Shown: in pieces, positions 61,835 to 64,000 of the stretch
Position numbering within the stretch: the first letter of the stretch is position 1
Layout of the letters: every line of letters begins with the position of its first letter
DNA from: Craspedostauros australis
Taxonomy: Eukaryota > Bacillariophyta > Bacillariophyceae > Mastogloiales > Achnanthaceae
NCBI GenBank assembly: GCA_026770025.1
Contig: JAMXDE010000021.1
Location: 682,001-746,000 of the forward strand
Direction: 5' to 3'
Length of the DNA stretch: 64,000 nucleotides
Notes under the pieces: generated by a model
What the model saw: only the letters and a program-made list of their open reading frames with translations
Told to the model about the DNA's origin: nothing
Database searches by the model: none
Translations under genes and position numbers: made by a program

Positions 61835-62617
61835 AAGAGCCCAGATGGAATGAGCGAAGAGAGTTGCAGATCGGTGGTTGGGTTTTTGAGTGTTTTGGGG
61901 CAGGCGATTGCTGCGTGCCATTACACAACCAAACAAGCCACCGAGCCATCAACCAATCAACCAATCCACCGATCGACTGTGCCCTCCCATGAGCACCCTC
62001 AAGTCATCTTGATCGCCTCACGAGAAGAGAAACGATCAGACACAAGCCATCACAAGTATCACATTGTATTATCAAATGACATCCACATCGACATCGACAT
62101 CCACATCACGATCACATCGCGTCAGCCGTCATCATTCATCGAATGACACTACACCCGTTATCAATCAAACTCCTTCAGCAAGGTGAACGAACTGAAGGAG
62201 ACAGAATGATCTTCGATGCGGCACCTGCGCATGCTTGCGCATCGCATTGACCCACACTGACCCATGTTAGGAATAGCAACCATTAAAATTATATGTAACG
62301 AACAACCAAGTACAATTGCTTCCAACCTGCATGTACCGCAGCAAATCGCTACTCTAATAATAACGCCCAGGCGGATGAAGTTTCGCTCGCAAATGTTGGT
62401 TGTTCGATCGTCCGAATACAAACCAAAGCAGAATGTGGCACCTTCCCTCAACGAACTTCGTCTTGTTGTGTTCGTGAAGCGGTTAATGATGCTGCTGCTG
62501 CCCACATTTCATCGAAGTGCACTACGCACGCGGACATTGGATTGAACCAAACCTTTGCCAACCATGTTTTGCATGACATCAAACTACTGACTGGTAAGCG
62601 GAACAATCGCATGCTGC
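61835..62617. other. Intergenic between convergent genes
   Basis: 3' flanks of the acidic-protein gene and the ABCF gene. CATCGACATCGACATCCACATC repeats lie near 62080-62105. No gene is seen. Confidence 0.5.
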
Positions 62618-63180
62618 CTATTTCTTCTTGTTCTTGGCAAGGCGAGCGATCTTCTCTGCCCTCGCCTTCTCCGCAGCCTCCACCTTTTCGCGGCGGGCTT
62701 TGTTCTCACGCTCCACCTCCTCTTCCAGCTGCTTCAGGATGCTTTCCTTGTAGTCATCGAATCCGGCGGTCCATTCAGTCACGCCCTGCTTCTCGACGAC
62801 CCACAAGGTGCAGTCGCATTCCTCGATCAGCCTTTGGTCGTGCGTCACCACCACGATGCCACCGTTAAACTCATTCACTGCCTCCACCAACGCATCGATG
62901 GTTTCGATATCGAGATTATTCGTCGGTTCGTCGAGCAGCAAGATGTGCGGCTCCTGCAGACTGAGCTCGACGAACACGACACGGGCCTTTTGACCACCGC
63001 TGAGGTCTCTCATCACGACCTCGTGCGCGTGTCCTTCCAACCCGTACTTGCCCAGGCGGTTTCTGCAGGTCTGGTAGTCAAGGTCCTCGAAGCGGCTGCG
63101 AAGATGATCGACTGGGGTCTTATTCATGGGGAGTCGGTCGACGAAGTGCTGATTGTAGATACCCATTCTGTAATGACCAC

Positions 63181-63212
<32 letters not shown>

Positions 63213-64000
63213 CGATGGAGATACGGTAGCAGAGCATGACGATTTGTGACGAGGTTGGGAAGCAGATGTTGTTGTGATTGTGTGAGAGTGAGTGAGGTCC
63301 GAGTCACAACGAGAGGGATTGGCTTGGACAGCTCGGACATGACCAAGACCTGGAAGTGTTTCCTTCCTCCTTCATAAAGCCCACCATCGACATCAATGCA
63401 GTAAAGTACTCTTATTGATCTTGTTGTCAGCATTGGTATTCACATAATAAGCACAGCGTGGTGTCAAAGATCAGAATTCACACCAAGATAGAGCAACAAC
63501 AGCAAGTGTTACACAGACACAGGAACGTACCGAAGACGGGGGTTTCGCTTGACTTCTCCTTTCGTAGCTTGAATTTCGCCGGTGAGAAGCTTGAGCAAGG
63601 TCGATTTACCGGCTCCGTTGGGACCGACGACGCAAATGCGGCTGTCCATGTCGATACCGAAGTCGATGTTGTCGAAGATGACGGGGTGCTTGGCGGAGTA
63701 CCGGAAGTTGACGTTGTTGACCTCCATGACGGGACGAGACAGTTCGTTGACGTCGGCGAACTCCAGCTGGACGGTGTACTCCTTGGGTCGCTTGATTAGT
63801 TCGACGATTTCGGCAGTCTCCGTACCAGCTGCAATGGCCTGATTCTTCTTCTTCTGACTTCGTGCGCCTGCCTCGCGTTTGCTGCTCTTCTTCATGGTCT
63901 CCTGGGCCTTGTTCTTGGATTGCCCGGAACGCTTGAGCTCGCGCAGACGCTTCTCCTGCTTCTCCCATGCCTTCACCTGCTGCACGAGCTTGTCCTTCTG
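62618..64000 (-). CDS. ABCF1: ABCF1-like ATPase, C-terminal part (5' end beyond window)
   Basis: Two exons are visible: 64000-63531 (continues past the right edge) and 63167-62618; the join is phase 2 (CG|gtacgt...ttacag|A). The 339 visible residues are a charged linker (KRLRELKRSGQSKNKAQETM) followed by the second nucleotide-binding domain of an ABCF protein: Walker A GPNGAGKST, MGIYNQHFVDRL, signature LSGGQKARVVF, Walker B ILLLDEPTNNLD, switch His in VVTHDQRL, then WVVEKQGVTEW and a Lys-rich tail ending AKNKKK. ABCF proteins have no membrane domain and act on ribosomes; the wording around the signature motif (GHAHEVVMRDLSGGQKARVV, CDCTLWVVE) is closest to ABCF1/ABC50, a translation-initiation factor partner. 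The His run seen when the intron is translated is an artefact of its ATG repeat. Confidence 0.93.
63180..63212. repeat. (GAT)n microsatellite in the ABCF intron
   Basis: About ten GAT units lie just inside the 3' end of the 363-bp intron (63168-63530), only ~13 bases from the acceptor AG. Confidence 0.95.

Noticed and set aside
62618-63433. 271-codon frame with a poly-His run
   Set aside because: The His run and upstream part are translation of the ABCF intron (ATG microsatellite); the real exon starts at 63167.

Overview
This window is nuclear DNA from a eukaryote, most probably a photosynthetic stramenopile and probably a diatom. The evidence is: spliceosomal introns of about 75-600 bp; a protein with a signal peptide ending in an ADA|F motif like the ASAFAP plastid-import motif of diatoms; Pro/Thr/Ser-rich spacer proteins typical of heterokont algae; a conserved GDNPS...GPPISLDWEY domain that I associate with diatoms; and a Copia retrotransposon whose integrase and reverse transcriptase resemble the diatom CoDi lineage. 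The species cannot be named from sequence alone.

Layout, left to right. 0-5 kb: a partial minus-strand receptor (periplasmic-binding-like ectodomain, one membrane span, WWE domain, start of an SH3-like domain), then a minus-strand surface protein with a duplicated domain and a Pro/Ser/Thr stalk. 7-19 kb, plus strand: a TPR protein, a three-exon NAD-type methylenetetrahydrofolate dehydrogenase with a C-terminal membrane tail, and a four-exon glutamine-dependent carbamoyl-phosphate synthetase with one GC-AG intron. 19.5-26.5 kb: a two-exon mitochondrial ATP synthase epsilon subunit divergent from proteasome beta-3, an unrecognised three-exon gene, and a probably plastid-targeted START/COQ10-like protein. 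28-34 kb: a DNA transposon of about 6.06 kb with inverted repeats of about 166 bp and a 1166-residue DDE-like transposase that I cannot place in a named superfamily. 35-45.5 kb: an ADP/ATP-carrier-type protein, a TAZ zinc-finger protein, a candidate two-exon gene, a conserved protein of unknown function and a FolD-type dehydrogenase/cyclohydrolase. 45.7-53.2 kb: a complete Copia element with apparently identical 262-bp LTRs, a CATTT target duplication and one open 2242-residue Gag-Pol. 54-64 kb: an ankyrin-repeat protein, a five-exon TPR protein, an acidic protein with a 5-nt first coding exon, and the 3' part of an ABCF1-like ATPase.

The cellular genes are mostly housekeeping genes without operon logic. 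Two folate one-carbon dehydrogenases and carbamoyl-phosphate synthetase all serve nucleotide synthesis, and ATP synthase epsilon shares an intergenic promoter region with proteasome beta-3. The parts most worth a second look are the PBP1-TM-WWE-SH3 receptor, the unplaced 6-kb transposon, the tail-anchored folate enzyme, the ADP/ATP carrier with RRRLQM in place of RRRMMM, and the apparently young Copia insertion 220 bp upstream of folD. Exon boundaries were chosen by eye from frame continuity and splice motifs; no transcript data were available.
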